64,000 bases of DNA from Flammeovirgaceae bacterium (GCA_016712035.1 JADJRT010000007.1:1-64000); one strand, 5' to 3'. Positions 38,915-48,616 are shown, counted from the stretch's first letter. Program-made: numbers and translations. Notes: generated from the sequence alone by a model not told the origin.

Positions 38915-39295
38915 ATGAAAATTAATCACACACTAATTCTTCGTTGGGCAGTAGCTACAATATTAATTATGCACAGTGTGCCGGGTATGTTTAACAATGG
39001 CGTTAATGACTTTGGTAATTTCTACCTCAATCAAATTGGATTTAATCCTATTGGAGTTCCTTTAGCCTGGGTTATTAAATTATCGCACCTGGCGGCTGCT
39101 ATTTGTTTGATACTGGAGAAATACATTCGCTGGGCAGCCATAATTACTATAGTTATCTTACTCTCAGGCATAGTAATGATTCATTATAGCGAAGGCTGGT
39201 TTGTAGTAGGTGGTGGCCGAAATGGAATGGAATTTAATTTTCTGCTCATTGCGGCTTTACTTACAATCATGTTTCCTGCCGGATTGCGTAGGTAG
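38915..39295 (+). CDS. DoxX-family membrane protein
   Basis: 126 residues with four membrane helices. LILRWAVATILIMHSVPGMF is the typical first helix; then GVPLAWVIKLSHLAAAICLI, AAIITIVILLSGIVMI and FNFLLIAALLTIMF. Starts 17 bases after the serine hydrolase stop, so likely co-transcribed with it. Role unknown. Confidence 0.75.
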   Translation: MKINHTLILRWAVATILIMHSVPGMFNNGVNDFGNFYLNQIGFNPIGVPLAWVIKLSHLAAAICLILEKYIRWAAIITIVILLSGIVMIHYSEGWFVVGGGRNGMEFNFLLIAALLTIMFPAGLRR

Positions 39296-39316
39296 TTTAA
39301 CTAACTAAAATTGCAA

Positions 39317-39928
39317 ATGAAAGGCAAGTGGGACGAACGATATAGCGGTAAAGAGTTTGCCTATGGCGAACAGCCAAATAAATACCTGAAAGAAAAACTT
39401 AATGAAATTTCGGTTGGAAAAATACTTTTTCCGGCAGAGGGCGAAGGCCGTAACGCTGTTTATGCCGCATCCTTGGGATGGAAAGTTTCTGCTTTTGATT
39501 TTAGCAAAGAAGGTAAAAAGAAAGCGACTCAATTGGCAGAGAAGCATCAGGTTAAAATTGATTACCAGGTAGGGGAACTTCAGTCAATAAAATATCAACC
39601 AAATGAATTCGATGCAATCGCATTGATTTATGCGCACTTTCCAGCAAATAAAAAATCAAACCATCATAAAAAATTGACTAGCTATTTACGGCCAGGTGGC
39701 GTTGTTATTTTTGAAGCCTTCAGCAAAAATCATTTGAAGTATGTAACTGAAAACCCAAAGGTAGGTGGGCCCAAAGACGTTGCGTCTTTGTTTTCCATCG
39801 AAGAAATAGAATCAGATTTTAGCAATTTTGAAATTATAGAATTGAGCGAAACAGTAATAGAACTACAGGAAGGATTATTCCATAATGGCAACGGCTCAGT
39901 TATACGATTTGTAGGACGCAAAAATTAA
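39317..39928 (+). CDS. Class I SAM-dependent methyltransferase (TehB-like)
   Basis: 203 residues from MKGKWDERYSG. AdoMet-binding pattern: ILFPAEGEGRNAVYAASLGW (motif I region, with AEGEGR in place of D-G-G-R), SAFDFSKEG, and NEFDAIALIYAHF, with RPGGVVIFEAF. The YGEQPNKYL start is typical of TehB/UbiE-like enzymes that often act on thiopurines, tellurite or small thiols. Substrate unknown. Same strand and close behind the DoxX gene. Confidence 0.82.
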   Translation: MKGKWDERYSGKEFAYGEQPNKYLKEKLNEISVGKILFPAEGEGRNAVYAASLGWKVSAFDFSKEGKKKATQLAEKHQVKIDYQVGELQSIKYQPNEFDAIALIYAHFPANKKSNHHKKLTSYLRPGGVVIFEAFSKNHLKYVTENPKVGGPKDVASLFSIEEIESDFSNFEIIELSETVIELQEGLFHNGNGSVIRFVGRKN

Positions 39929-40026
39929 GTATAGCGAACTTTTGGTAGGCTTTCTTCATGCTTTAAAGGAAAGCCATTGATACCTAACTTGGTTATTGAA
40001 GGTTTACCGTGTAGAGGGTACATAAT

Positions 40027-41016
40027 TCAGGCAACCTTCTCAATTAACTTTTTCGTAGCCCTGATGCCATCTTCATTGGATAGATAGCCGGGCTGCCCCA
40101 TGGAATACATCAGCCCACCTTCATATTCAATACCAACTATTCCTTTAAACTTCGACTTTTTGATAATCTCGAACATTCTAACAAAATCGACTTCAATTTC
40201 ATTGCCCTGTGCGTCAAACTTGTGCGTCTTTGCACTCACACCTTTCGCATAAGGCATCAGCTCTTCAACACCTAAATATTTATCGTATTCCTCCAAACAC
40301 TTGGTGGCCATGTACCCAGCAATATCCAGGGTGGCAGGTTTTGTGCGCTTCACACAAAAATTTCCAAAGTCAGGAAGTACGCCAGCACGCTTATTATTAA
40401 CCTGCTTCATGATTCCGGCCAACCATTTTCCGTTACAGGAATGACTGATGTGGTTCTCTACGATAATATCCAACTGGTGCTTTTCTCCGAACTCAAGTAA
40501 TTTTCCATAGCCATCTACTGCTGCCTTCGCGACATCTTCAGCACTTGCTTCCTGTTCCATGCTTCCCAGATTTACGCGTATTGACGTGCAGCCCAATTCT
40601 ACAGCAACCTCAACCCATTTATAATGACTTTCTACAGCATGCATTCGCTTGGCTGAATCCAGATCTGCGATGTTCTCTCCATCCACCATGATGAGATGAT
40701 TAGTTACTCCCGCATCGCTAGCCCGGGTTTTTAATTCTTTTATAAATGTTGCATCTGTCTCTTTACCACTGAAGAACATTGACACATACTCAACGATGTT
40801 AACACCAAACTCATTTTTGGCCCGGGCCGGAAATTCCAGGATGTTATGCTTGCCACTAAAAAATTCGGAAGCCAAAGAAAACTGAGCCAATGAAATGGGA
40901 TACCTCGTTTCCATGCTTGTAAATGCCTGTATAGGTTGAGGCAGTACACCCGCAATCCCAATACCCATCGCGCCCATTCCCAATTGTTTAATAAATTTTC
41001 TTCTTTGCGTATCCAT
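40027..41016 (-). CDS. Tat-exported sugar phosphate isomerase/epimerase-like TIM barrel
   Basis: 329 residues from MDTQRRKFIKQLGMGAMGIG. The RRKFIK motif plus hydrophobic stretch is a twin-arginine signal, so the folded protein is sent to the periplasm. The barrel has ENHISHSCNGKWLAGIMKQV, GVLPDFGNFCVKR, KTHKFD and GIVGIEYEGG, which supply E, D, H and E metal ligands of the xylose isomerase-like family. Exported members in Bacteroidota are common; the substrate is not clear. An ATG at 41082 would put residues before the Tat motif, so 41016 is preferred. Confidence 0.85.
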   Translation of the reverse strand: MDTQRRKFIKQLGMGAMGIGIAGVLPQPIQAFTSMETRYPISLAQFSLASEFFSGKHNILEFPARAKNEFGVNIVEYVSMFFSGKETDATFIKELKTRASDAGVTNHLIMVDGENIADLDSAKRMHAVESHYKWVEVAVELGCTSIRVNLGSMEQEASAEDVAKAAVDGYGKLLEFGEKHQLDIIVENHISHSCNGKWLAGIMKQVNNKRAGVLPDFGNFCVKRTKPATLDIAGYMATKCLEEYDKYLGVEELMPYAKGVSAKTHKFDAQGNEIEVDFVRMFEIIKKSKFKGIVGIEYEGGLMYSMGQPGYLSNEDGIRATKKLIEKVA

Positions 41017-41184
41017 AAGGATGGTCTTTTTATTTTTACATACTATATGCACAGCCAATGTACCAAAATAATAACTATCCAATCGGATTACTTTAGCTTT
41101 TAGTACCTACTTGTCAAATTGAACAAAACCCAGTACCTTAGTTAGGCAACGTGATGGGTCAATTTGTTTTATAAAATTCAATCA

Positions 41185-42228
41185 ATGAAAAAATTAGGGA
41201 TATCCCGAAAGGGTAGAAGTAAACTAAAGAATAATAAGAAAATTATTAGCTGGGATTATTACGATGCCAATGGAAAATTAATTGTAGATACTAAAGTTAA
41301 AGACCGGTGTAACCTTTTGGTTCTTCCTCCCGCATGGCAAGATGTATGGATATCGACCAATGCCAAAGCGCACTTACAAGCAACAGGCAAAGATGCCAAA
41401 GGAAGATTGCAGTATCGTTATCATCAAAACTGGACAGATGCCCGGGCTGCTGAAAAATTTGACGGGATGACAGGCTTTGCGCGCACTTTGCCACACATTC
41501 GAAAGAAGGTTAATAAAGATTTGAAACGCGAGGGAATGCCAAAAGATAAAGTGGCCGCGCTCATCGTTCGGTTAATTGATCTTTATCATTTTAGAGTGGG
41601 TAATGATGAATATGCGAAGACAAACAAATCCTATGGATTAACTACGCTTACGCGCGGTCATGTTATCATTGATACTTCAAAGAGTGCTGAAGGGAGTCTG
41701 GATGCTGTTTTTGAATTTGTGGGGAAGTCAGGAAAACTTTGGAAACGCAGAATATGGGAGGATGATCTTGCCTTGCTCATCAAAGAATCGGGCGAAGTGG
41801 GAAGTAAAAAAAAGAGCCATGATCTTTTTCGATATCTGGATAAAAATGGAAATGACTTTGATATAAAGTCAAATCACATAAATGAATATCTGGACACAAT
41901 CACCTCTAACTTCGGAAAAGTTACTGCCAAAGACTTCCGCACGTGGGCTGCCACGTGGAAAACAGCCTATCGACTTTCCAAACAGCTCGATCCGGATTCA
42001 GCAACAGCAAGGAAGAGAGTTTCAAATCAAATAGTTAAAACCGTTGCATCCGATTTGGGAAACACTCCCACGGTTTGCCGATCTTCCTACATACATCCGA
42101 GAATTCTTTCCGAGTGGTCCAATGGAAAATTTCGAACCAAATGGAACCGGGCCGCTCGTAATGGAAAAGTAACGGGCTTAACGAAGGAAGAAACAGCAAC
42201 ACTCAACTACCTGGAATCCGGAAAGTAG
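41185..42228 (+). CDS. DNA topoisomerase IB
   Basis: 347 residues of the poxvirus/bacterial type IB family, which nicks one strand through a 3'-phosphotyrosine and relaxes supercoils without ATP. Visible are LPPAWQDVWISTNAKAHLQA, GRLQYRYHQNW, IVRLIDLYHFRVGNDEYAK (catalytic arginine region), LTTLTRGHV, DFRTWAATW, and CRSSYIHPRIL holding the active-site tyrosine. Relatives are scattered in bacteria and often transferred. It stands alone with a non-coding upstream gap. Confidence 0.92.
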   Translation: MKKLGISRKGRSKLKNNKKIISWDYYDANGKLIVDTKVKDRCNLLVLPPAWQDVWISTNAKAHLQATGKDAKGRLQYRYHQNWTDARAAEKFDGMTGFARTLPHIRKKVNKDLKREGMPKDKVAALIVRLIDLYHFRVGNDEYAKTNKSYGLTTLTRGHVIIDTSKSAEGSLDAVFEFVGKSGKLWKRRIWEDDLALLIKESGEVGSKKKSHDLFRYLDKNGNDFDIKSNHINEYLDTITSNFGKVTAKDFRTWAATWKTAYRLSKQLDPDSATARKRVSNQIVKTVASDLGNTPTVCRSSYIHPRILSEWSNGKFRTKWNRAARNGKVTGLTKEETATLNYLESGK

Positions 42229-42254
42229 CAAACAGTCATTACCTAGTTGCTAAA

Positions 42255-42839
42255 TCAATCTTTTGAAACCGGATTAATCATGATGTGTGCGCGATGTGTT
42301 CCCGGATCCATAATCCAGGGCATGCCGGGTGCCTCTGGTTTTATAGGAAGCCCGGTGCTGGCGGCCGTTGCCCACGGTATATAAACTACATACCGAAAAC
42401 TCCCTTTGGCTACTTCACCGGTAGTCGCATTATAATCTTCGGCTTTCGCTGAATACACTTGTAAATTACATGCTTGCTTAGGCATTACCAGTTTCCCTGA
42501 TTTAGCTTCTGCTTCGCGCATGTCAAATATCTCCTGAAATGATTTTCCTTCATCTTTTAACGCTCTGCCTCGTGCCATAAAGGGTTCCAGATCTTTGTGA
42601 TAACAGGAAACACTAAGTCCGGCCTGATTCGGATTGTCTGCAATGCAAATCATTTCATTGGTACCTTTTCTAAGTACCACAAATTCACCTTTTGCATCAT
42701 AGCCATAAACCATAGCGGCAGCACGTTTGTCTTCAGGAGCCGCCAATACCGCTGTTTTAATTTGAATTTCGGCAGATGGTGTTTGCGCATAGCACATCGA
42801 GGCGCTAATAATTAGTAAAAACATGTAAATGAATTTCAT
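42255..42839 (-). CDS. Secreted protein of unknown function
   Basis: 194 residues with signal peptide MKFIYMFLLIISASMCYAQ. The body has YGYDAKGEFVVLRKGTNEMI and DNPNQAGLSVSCYHKDLEPF, GRALKDEGKSFQEIFDMREA and a C-terminal PGMPWIMDPGTHRAHIMINP. Two cysteines are present. I have seen similar proteins annotated only as hypothetical; no domain is recognised. Convergent with topoisomerase IB. Confidence 0.7.
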   Translation of the reverse strand: MKFIYMFLLIISASMCYAQTPSAEIQIKTAVLAAPEDKRAAAMVYGYDAKGEFVVLRKGTNEMICIADNPNQAGLSVSCYHKDLEPFMARGRALKDEGKSFQEIFDMREAEAKSGKLVMPKQACNLQVYSAKAEDYNATTGEVAKGSFRYVVYIPWATAASTGLPIKPEAPGMPWIMDPGTHRAHIMINPVSKD

Positions 42840-42944
42840 ATAAAGTTTTTTTAGCGTTTATGTATTTTCAAATCCTGCAAGCTTAATTTTGAGTACGTGG
42901 TTTAAATATACCAGTTGGAAATGGTAAGATCAATATTAAATTGA

Positions 42945-43409
42945 ATGGAAACGGAACGAATAGCAATACAATTCGCGGGTGTAATCTTGTTGCTCATTGC
43001 TGTACCGCTTTTGATTATGCATGTACGTAACTGGTTTTTGGCTAAACAATCTGTTTGCTGGCCAATTTGTGCCGGTATTGTTAACAAGGGCTTGTCATTT
43101 ACAATATATGGTACATTATCGTTTAGCTACGAATATGCAGTACATGGTAAGCAATATAAATGTAATAAACCCTATTTCTCTGGTTCCTTTAAAAATGTAG
43201 GGCGAAAAAAGGAAAACGAACTCATTAATTTTTATCCTTTAGGGAAACCGGTAACAGTTAGCTATCATCCAGATAAACCTCAACTTTCCGTTCTTGAACC
43301 AGGGAGAAAAGAGGGAGTATTGTCCACTATTATTCAACTCATCATACTCGCTGGTGTGGCTATCTTCTCCGTACTCAAGCCCACAGCCATTTTGGATTTG
43401 ATTCATTGA
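42945..43409 (+). CDS. DUF3592-type membrane protein
   Basis: 154 residues: helix 1 FAGVILLLIAVPLLIMHV, an extracytoplasmic beta domain (GTLSFSYEYAVHGKQYKCNK, FYPLGKPVTVSYHPDKPQLS, the DUF3592 signature V-x-Y-x-P-x-x-P), and helix 2 TIIQLIILAGVAIFSVL. Function is unknown for the family. Confidence 0.75.
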   Translation: METERIAIQFAGVILLLIAVPLLIMHVRNWFLAKQSVCWPICAGIVNKGLSFTIYGTLSFSYEYAVHGKQYKCNKPYFSGSFKNVGRKKENELINFYPLGKPVTVSYHPDKPQLSVLEPGRKEGVLSTIIQLIILAGVAIFSVLKPTAILDLIH

Positions 43410-43466
43410 TTATTCACTTATCGAATTTTTGTTGATTGTTCGTTTTCTTTTGTGCTGATTTGCGAT

Positions 43467-44123
43467 ATGAAAAAATTGATAAGAGCGTTCTTGATTTTAT
43501 TCCCGGCATTCTCCTTTGCTCAGGAAATCTCGGTTACTGGAAATGTTACAGACATCGTGCGCGGAAAATTATTGAAATCAAAGATTGTTTATCGAAGCTA
43601 CCCTACAGGAAGTATCTCAGGCACAATTAACGACAGCACTTTTACATTTGGAATTTTTGGTTCCTCAAAATATCAGGTTACAGCCGAAGCCGAGGGCTAC
43701 ATGCCCCGAACAATCATTGTTGATCCGAAAGAAGCGGTTGGAAACATTATTAATCGAAATATTGAGTTAACCTCGTTAAACGCTACCATTGTTTTAAATC
43801 ATTTGATTTTTGAGTTGGGTAAATCGGTCATCAATCCTAAATCGTATCCTGAGTTAGATGAGGTGGTTGCTATGATGAAGGAGAACACCAAAGTTGTTAT
43901 TCAGTTGGAAGGCCATACCGATAACAAAGGCAATGCTGATGCAAATCTTAAGCTCTCTCAATCGCGGGTAGATGCCGTGAAGAAATACATTACCTCGAAG
44001 GGGATTAGTAAAGATCGCGTAAAGACGAAAGCGTTTGGCGGTACACAACCCATTGCTACTGAGAATACCGAAGAAGCTCGTGCCTTAAACAGACGGGTTG
44101 AGATGCGGGTATTGAAGGATTAA
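43467..44123 (+). CDS. OmpA-family peptidoglycan-binding protein
   Basis: 218 residues with signal peptide MKKLIRAFLILFPAFSFAQ. A carboxypeptidase-regulatory/PEGA-like beta domain (SVTGNVTDIVRGKLLKSKIV, KYQVTAEAEGYMPRTIIVDP) is followed by an OmpA C-terminal domain: LNHLIFELGKSVINPKSYPE, LEGHTDNKGNADANLKLSQS and ALNRRVEMRV. The domain binds diaminopimelate of peptidoglycan and tethers the outer membrane. A degraded copy of its last 70 bases lies at 46937-47008. Confidence 0.9.
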   Translation: MKKLIRAFLILFPAFSFAQEISVTGNVTDIVRGKLLKSKIVYRSYPTGSISGTINDSTFTFGIFGSSKYQVTAEAEGYMPRTIIVDPKEAVGNIINRNIELTSLNATIVLNHLIFELGKSVINPKSYPELDEVVAMMKENTKVVIQLEGHTDNKGNADANLKLSQSRVDAVKKYITSKGISKDRVKTKAFGGTQPIATENTEEARALNRRVEMRVLKD

Positions 44124-44168
44124 AAAAATAGTTTAGCGAGATTTTTGAACAGGTGTTGCCAGCCGGGT

Positions 44169-46820
44169 TTACTGAACATTAAAAGCACGGTTGGTCAAAT
44201 TCGGGATGTGAAATTTATTTTTTAATGTTAAGTACCCTGTAAGCTCTTTTTTGCCGCTAACAAATTCTATTCTATAGAAATAGATACCACTTGGCATTTC
44301 TTTTCCGTCTTCTCTTTTTCCATTGAATCTTTTAGTAGGATTGGTATTGTTATAATTCTCTACCTCAAATACCTTATCGCCCCACCGGTTGAAAATGGAA
44401 ACTTTGTTTTGCGGTTCTACTATTTCAATATTTTCAATTTTAAAATACGGATTGAATGCATCATCGTTGGGTGAAATGGCATTGTATACAATAATATTGG
44501 ATGGAATAGTTACACCAATACTTACCATGGAAGTAGTACAAACACCCACGAGGTCGCATACCTGAATGGTCAAATTATCCGTTCCTGAAAATGTTATACC
44601 TGTGTAATTTACTTCCAACTCATTGTTACTATTAAAACTTGCCACTGCTCCGCTTGTTGGTGGAGAAACTATGGATAGCGTAGAAATATCAAGATTGTTG
44701 TTGGGGTCAGATAACAAACTACTAAGCGGTATGGTAACTGTGGTACCTGCGACTGCAGAAATTCCAGAGATTGGTTCAATTACAGGGGGCACATTGGGGA
44801 TCGTAATTTGAATAGCGGCAGGGTCACAAAGTCCACATTGATTGCAAATTTCATATTGTATAATATCATCTCCAACGGTGCCATTGGCTGGTGTGAAGGA
44901 AATCTTTTTGTCAGTGCCCACAACGGCTGTTCCCTTCACAGGAACTTGGGTAATATTCACCGAAATTATGTCACCCGAATTAAACGTTGCAGCAGCGATA
45001 GGATCGGCAAATACAGTTTGTCCCAAAGGCGCGTTGAGCAAGAGTGTTGCCGCAATGGGCTGCTCACATCCCCGGTCAAGGGCAATAAAATTGGCTCGTG
45101 GGGGTGTAAAGGAGATGGTATGCAATGTATTGATACCCGTTCCGTCCGAGAGTTTTGCTTCATTAATTGAAGGTGGAAATAACCCGACAATACCTCTGGA
45201 TACCCACCAAATTTTATCCGTTGCTCTGTCAATTTCTAAACCCCGTATTTCTCCAGAAAAATTATTGATAAAAGGCGTAGCTGTTCCTGCTACATTGGTA
45301 ATATCGGCTTTGTAGATTGTTCCCAATCCGTTGGCTGCAGTGAAAGCCCAATACACAAATCCATTTTTTGCATCCACCTTTACATCGCGCATAAAACGTT
45401 GTGGCGCGGCAATGCTCTGCGTAATTAGAACCTCCGGATTTGTTCCGTCCAGATTCGATCGGCTTAACGTTCCGGTGTTTATTGGGCCAAGGCTGTTGGA
45501 GGTGTAGTATAATTTTCTTTTCACGAGGTCAATGGCAACTCCATATGGATTATTGATAGTTGCCAGATTCTGGATAGAACCGGCAGCAATGGGAGTCGGT
45601 AAATTATAATCAGCGCGTTGAATTCTATTGCCGGCTGTGTAGACGAAGTACATCATGTGATTGGAGGGATCCAAGGCAATACCACCAATTCCATTTACAG
45701 CATTAGGGTAATCAATTAATGTATCGAGGTCAGAAAAAGTAGTTTCATTGATAAATCCTTTAATAACGTTTGCCTGAGTTTCATCTGTCCAATAGGCATA
45801 CCTTGTACTTTGATCAATCGCTATGCCATTAGGGGTAGAGCCAAAATTGAAATGATAACGTTCAAAATCCGATCCGTTGGTATTGATACGATGCACTTCA
45901 TTGATGCCTGCTTCATTCCAGTAAAGTTTTGGAGGGAGAGAAGAACTGAAATCAAGAGCCACATCAACGGGTACGTTCAAACCAGTCACTACGTTTATTT
46001 TTCCGGTACCAGTAAGACTCGATCTACCAATGGCAGAGGTTCCATCCGCCCAAAAAATAAAACCATTGTTGTGATCTACCGCAATTCCGCTAAGCCCAAC
46101 AGGCTGATTTGTAACAATAGAAACCGGGTTGGCTCCTGTTGCAAGATCTCTTGATACAATTTGTCCTTCTGTTGTAGGAAAAAAGATATTAGTGGTATGA
46201 TAAATTTTGCCCCCAATTGGGTCCACTGCGATGTCGCTAGCCTTTGAATCTGCTACAATTTGAATTGGACTAGCAGGAGCATTTAAATTTGCAATCCAAA
46301 TTTCTGTAGTTGTGATGGGTCGGATGTAATATATTTTTCCATTTACCAGGTCAATGTCAATCCTGCCTGCGTTAACGCCAGCAATATAGGCTGCGGGTAG
46401 GGCCGCAAGAGTTGTGGTAGCATCAATATTGGTTTTATAAATACTTCCATTGCTTGAGATAAGTAACTCTCTGGTTAGTGGATTAACAGCAAGTGATTGA
46501 AAATTGGCTCCTGTGACGCTAGCAAAATTAGAAGGGAAACTGTTTAGGCGAGTGTTGCCACCTATTTCGGTGAGGGTTGCCTTTTTAATGATCGTATTAG
46601 ACTCGATCCAGAAGACGGTATTCCGTTGTTCATCGAACACCATATTTCTGAGCGTGTTGACAGTAGTTGAAAAAGGAGACATAAGCTCCAACGAGGATCC
46701 ATCTACATTACTTCTTCGAATTTCAGTAGCCCCGTTCTCAGCAATGTATAATTTCTGAGCAAAACCAGATGTGACAACAAAGATTGACCAACAGACAAAG
46801 AGAAATTTTTTGCATCCCAT
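44169..46820 (-). CDS. Secreted beta-propeller protein with T9SS type B sorting domain
   Basis: 883 residues. Signal peptide FLFVCWSIFVVTSGFAQ; residues ~20-580 hold YWTD/LDL-receptor-like repeats (IAVDHNNGFIFWADGTSAIG, GIAIDQSTRYAYWTDETQAN) forming one or two propellers; then two immunoglobulin-like repeats; then a gliding-motility C-terminal domain (NAISPNDDAFNPYFKIENIE, VSIFNRWGDKVFEVENYNN, MPSGIYFYRIEF) for type IX secretion. The usual end is GYLTLKK; here the frame runs 16 residues further because the A run near 44220 may be one short. Confidence 0.88.
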   Translation of the reverse strand: MGCKKFLFVCWSIFVVTSGFAQKLYIAENGATEIRRSNVDGSSLELMSPFSTTVNTLRNMVFDEQRNTVFWIESNTIIKKATLTEIGGNTRLNSFPSNFASVTGANFQSLAVNPLTRELLISSNGSIYKTNIDATTTLAALPAAYIAGVNAGRIDIDLVNGKIYYIRPITTTEIWIANLNAPASPIQIVADSKASDIAVDPIGGKIYHTTNIFFPTTEGQIVSRDLATGANPVSIVTNQPVGLSGIAVDHNNGFIFWADGTSAIGRSSLTGTGKINVVTGLNVPVDVALDFSSSLPPKLYWNEAGINEVHRINTNGSDFERYHFNFGSTPNGIAIDQSTRYAYWTDETQANVIKGFINETTFSDLDTLIDYPNAVNGIGGIALDPSNHMMYFVYTAGNRIQRADYNLPTPIAAGSIQNLATINNPYGVAIDLVKRKLYYTSNSLGPINTGTLSRSNLDGTNPEVLITQSIAAPQRFMRDVKVDAKNGFVYWAFTAANGLGTIYKADITNVAGTATPFINNFSGEIRGLEIDRATDKIWWVSRGIVGLFPPSINEAKLSDGTGINTLHTISFTPPRANFIALDRGCEQPIAATLLLNAPLGQTVFADPIAAATFNSGDIISVNITQVPVKGTAVVGTDKKISFTPANGTVGDDIIQYEICNQCGLCDPAAIQITIPNVPPVIEPISGISAVAGTTVTIPLSSLLSDPNNNLDISTLSIVSPPTSGAVASFNSNNELEVNYTGITFSGTDNLTIQVCDLVGVCTTSMVSIGVTIPSNIIVYNAISPNDDAFNPYFKIENIEIVEPQNKVSIFNRWGDKVFEVENYNNTNPTKRFNGKREDGKEMPSGIYFYRIEFVSGKKELTGYLTLKNKFHIPNLTNRAFNVQ

Positions 46821-46936
46821 AGATTCGCAGCAGTAATTCTATTCAAAGTTCGAATATTTTATTGATCCACCTATTATAAATTAGAAACCCTGTTTTGTGG
46901 TTCTAAAAAAATGAATGCTCTGAATTTTGAAAGGAA

Positions 46937-47008
46937 AACCTATTGCAACTGAGGATACTGAAGAAGTACGCCTTAAACAGACGGATTGAGATGCAGGTGA
47001 TGGATTAG
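46937..47008 (+). pseudogene. Degraded copy of the ompA 3' end
   Basis: CCTATTGCAACTGAGGATAC and CCTTAAACAGACGGATTGAG align closely with CCCATTGCTACTGAGAATAC and CCTTAAACAGACGGGTTGAG at 44050-44105. In a shifted frame it would give LNRRIEMQVMD, matching LNRRVEMRVLKD of the intact gene. Only the last ~25 codons are left, with a frameshift and no start. It looks like the remnant of a tandem or moved paralog. Confidence 0.7.
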
Positions 47009-47016
47009 AAAAACGG

Positions 47017-47805
47017 TTACTTCATTTTAGTTGCCGATACCTGTTTACGCGCAACGGTAGATTGTTCTACTTCCCAGGCCTTCCAGTATTCTGTTATCTG
47101 ATTAATTTCTTCTTCTATACAAGCGTATTTTTCTACCTTAGGTACCCGCGGCTGCATACCTCTGGCGAGATGATAACTACTTAACCCACCCGTCCATTCA
47201 AAATGTCCGGGATCGTAAAGTTCTTTCCATCTTCCGCCCCAGCGTAAACCTAATTGCTCACCCACCGCGCCAACCTTTCGCCAAAGTCTTGCATTATCCC
47301 ATTGGGCTACCGAGTCAATTACGGGTACAACATCTACGGCCAATCCATATTGATGTTTGGAACCACCACCACCAGTTCGGGTATATTTTTTACCCATGTA
47401 TTTATATTCGTTTTGCTTACTGTGGGTTCGAAAAGATTCTACGACAGCAAGTTCAATTCCTTTTGCTTTACAGGCATTGATAAGCGTAATAATCTTTTCT
47501 CTGAAGTAGGGGTGAAGCGCGTTCAAATCAGTAATCATCGTTAGATTACCTCGATCTTTGCCAAACGTATAGTTCTCTACTGTCTTCCAGTTTTTCCAAT
47601 TATTGAAATCATCAATTGTTTCTACTTCAGTGGCGATAGTAGTAGTGCTTTCAAAAATAAAAAAATCTTTTGCGAACTCTTCTACCTGCAATCGTTGACT
47701 ATCCGTATAAGGCACTAATTCAAAAGTCTTTGTAACGTCAGTTTGCGCGAATACCGCAAGCGGAGTAATTATTAATAGGCTTAAAAATGAAGCAATTTTG
47801 AGCAT
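47017..47805 (-). CDS. M15-family peptidoglycan peptidase
   Basis: 262 residues, signal peptide MLKIASFLSLLIITPLAVFA. The zinc site is KHQYGLAVDV (H and D) and YDPGHFEW (H), with VVESFRTHSKQNEYKYMGKK ahead of it, the layout of D-Ala-D-Ala carboxypeptidases and L-Ala-D-Glu endopeptidases (VanY/CwlK). It would cut peptidoglycan stem peptides in the periplasm. Confidence 0.87.
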   Translation of the reverse strand: MLKIASFLSLLIITPLAVFAQTDVTKTFELVPYTDSQRLQVEEFAKDFFIFESTTTIATEVETIDDFNNWKNWKTVENYTFGKDRGNLTMITDLNALHPYFREKIITLINACKAKGIELAVVESFRTHSKQNEYKYMGKKYTRTGGGGSKHQYGLAVDVVPVIDSVAQWDNARLWRKVGAVGEQLGLRWGGRWKELYDPGHFEWTGGLSSYHLARGMQPRVPKVEKYACIEEEINQITEYWKAWEVEQSTVARKQVSATKMK

Positions 47806-47869
47806 TTTCTAAAAATAAAATGCAAAAGTACGACATTTCAATTAATTGAGCTGACAAAAACCAGTGCCC

Positions 47870-48569
47870 CTATACTCTTATGCTTGAAAGTCCACCATCG
47901 ACATGGAAAATTTGGCCAGTAATCCACGATGCTTGGTCTGATAGTAGATAGGCAGCCATGTTGGCAATGTCTTTTGATTCACCGGTTCGCTTCAGCGGAT
48001 GTCTGTCATCTGAAGCTTTTTTCTTTTCATTAGAGCCAAGAAGTTTTCCCGCCAAGGGGGTATGAGTGAGTGAGGGCGCAATAGCATTAACTCTGATTTT
48101 TGGTGCAAGTTCAGCCGCTAAAGAACGCACAATGCCTTCCAGGGCTCCCTTAGCGGAAGCTACCGAAGCATGAAACGGCATACCCTGTTGAACAGCCACC
48201 GTACTAAAAAGAACAATGGCAGCATTGGCAGAATTTTTTTAGTAAAGGGAAGCACGTTACGAATAGTACGGACAGCTCCTAAAACATTTATGGCATAGTC
48301 CTCCAAAAACTCCTGATCAGATAATCGATGAAAGGGTTTCAGGTTTATCGTGCCTGGGCAATATACTAATCCGTTTAAAGCAGATGGCAGGTCATCCAGA
48401 TTCAGTTCATCTTGGGTTGCGTCATAAAGAACAGATTTAGCCCGGCCATCGGAAAGCGCTTTTCGGGAGGCCAGTGTTAGCGTATGATTTTCAGCAGGAG
48501 TATTTCTGTAAGCGATTGGCCAACGCCAGAGTTTCCGCCTATGATCAAATAATTTTTTGTATCACCCAT
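47870..48569 (-). CDS. Short-chain dehydrogenase/reductase, two frameshifts
   Basis: 233 residues after correction. NAD(P) motif NYLIIGGNSGVGQSL, then GLVYCPGTINLKPFHRLSDQ and NAAIVLFSTVAVQQGMPFHA, APKIRVNAIAPSLTHTPLAG and SWITGQIFHVDGG. Missing bases near 48508 and 48241 split it. The catalytic Y-x-x-x-K position reads H-A-S-V-A-S-A-K: the lysine is kept but the tyrosine is replaced by a serine or other residue, so activity is uncertain. Divergent from trmH, 47 bases apart. Confidence 0.8.
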
Positions 48570-48616
48570 CTTTAGTTACTTTGATCTTTCTAACAACAAA
48601 TAAGGCGCATTGTTTG

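Noticed and set aside
44623..46758. Several plus-strand ORFs opposite the T9SS beta-propeller gene
   Set aside because: They are shadows of a clearly recognisable 883-residue protein.
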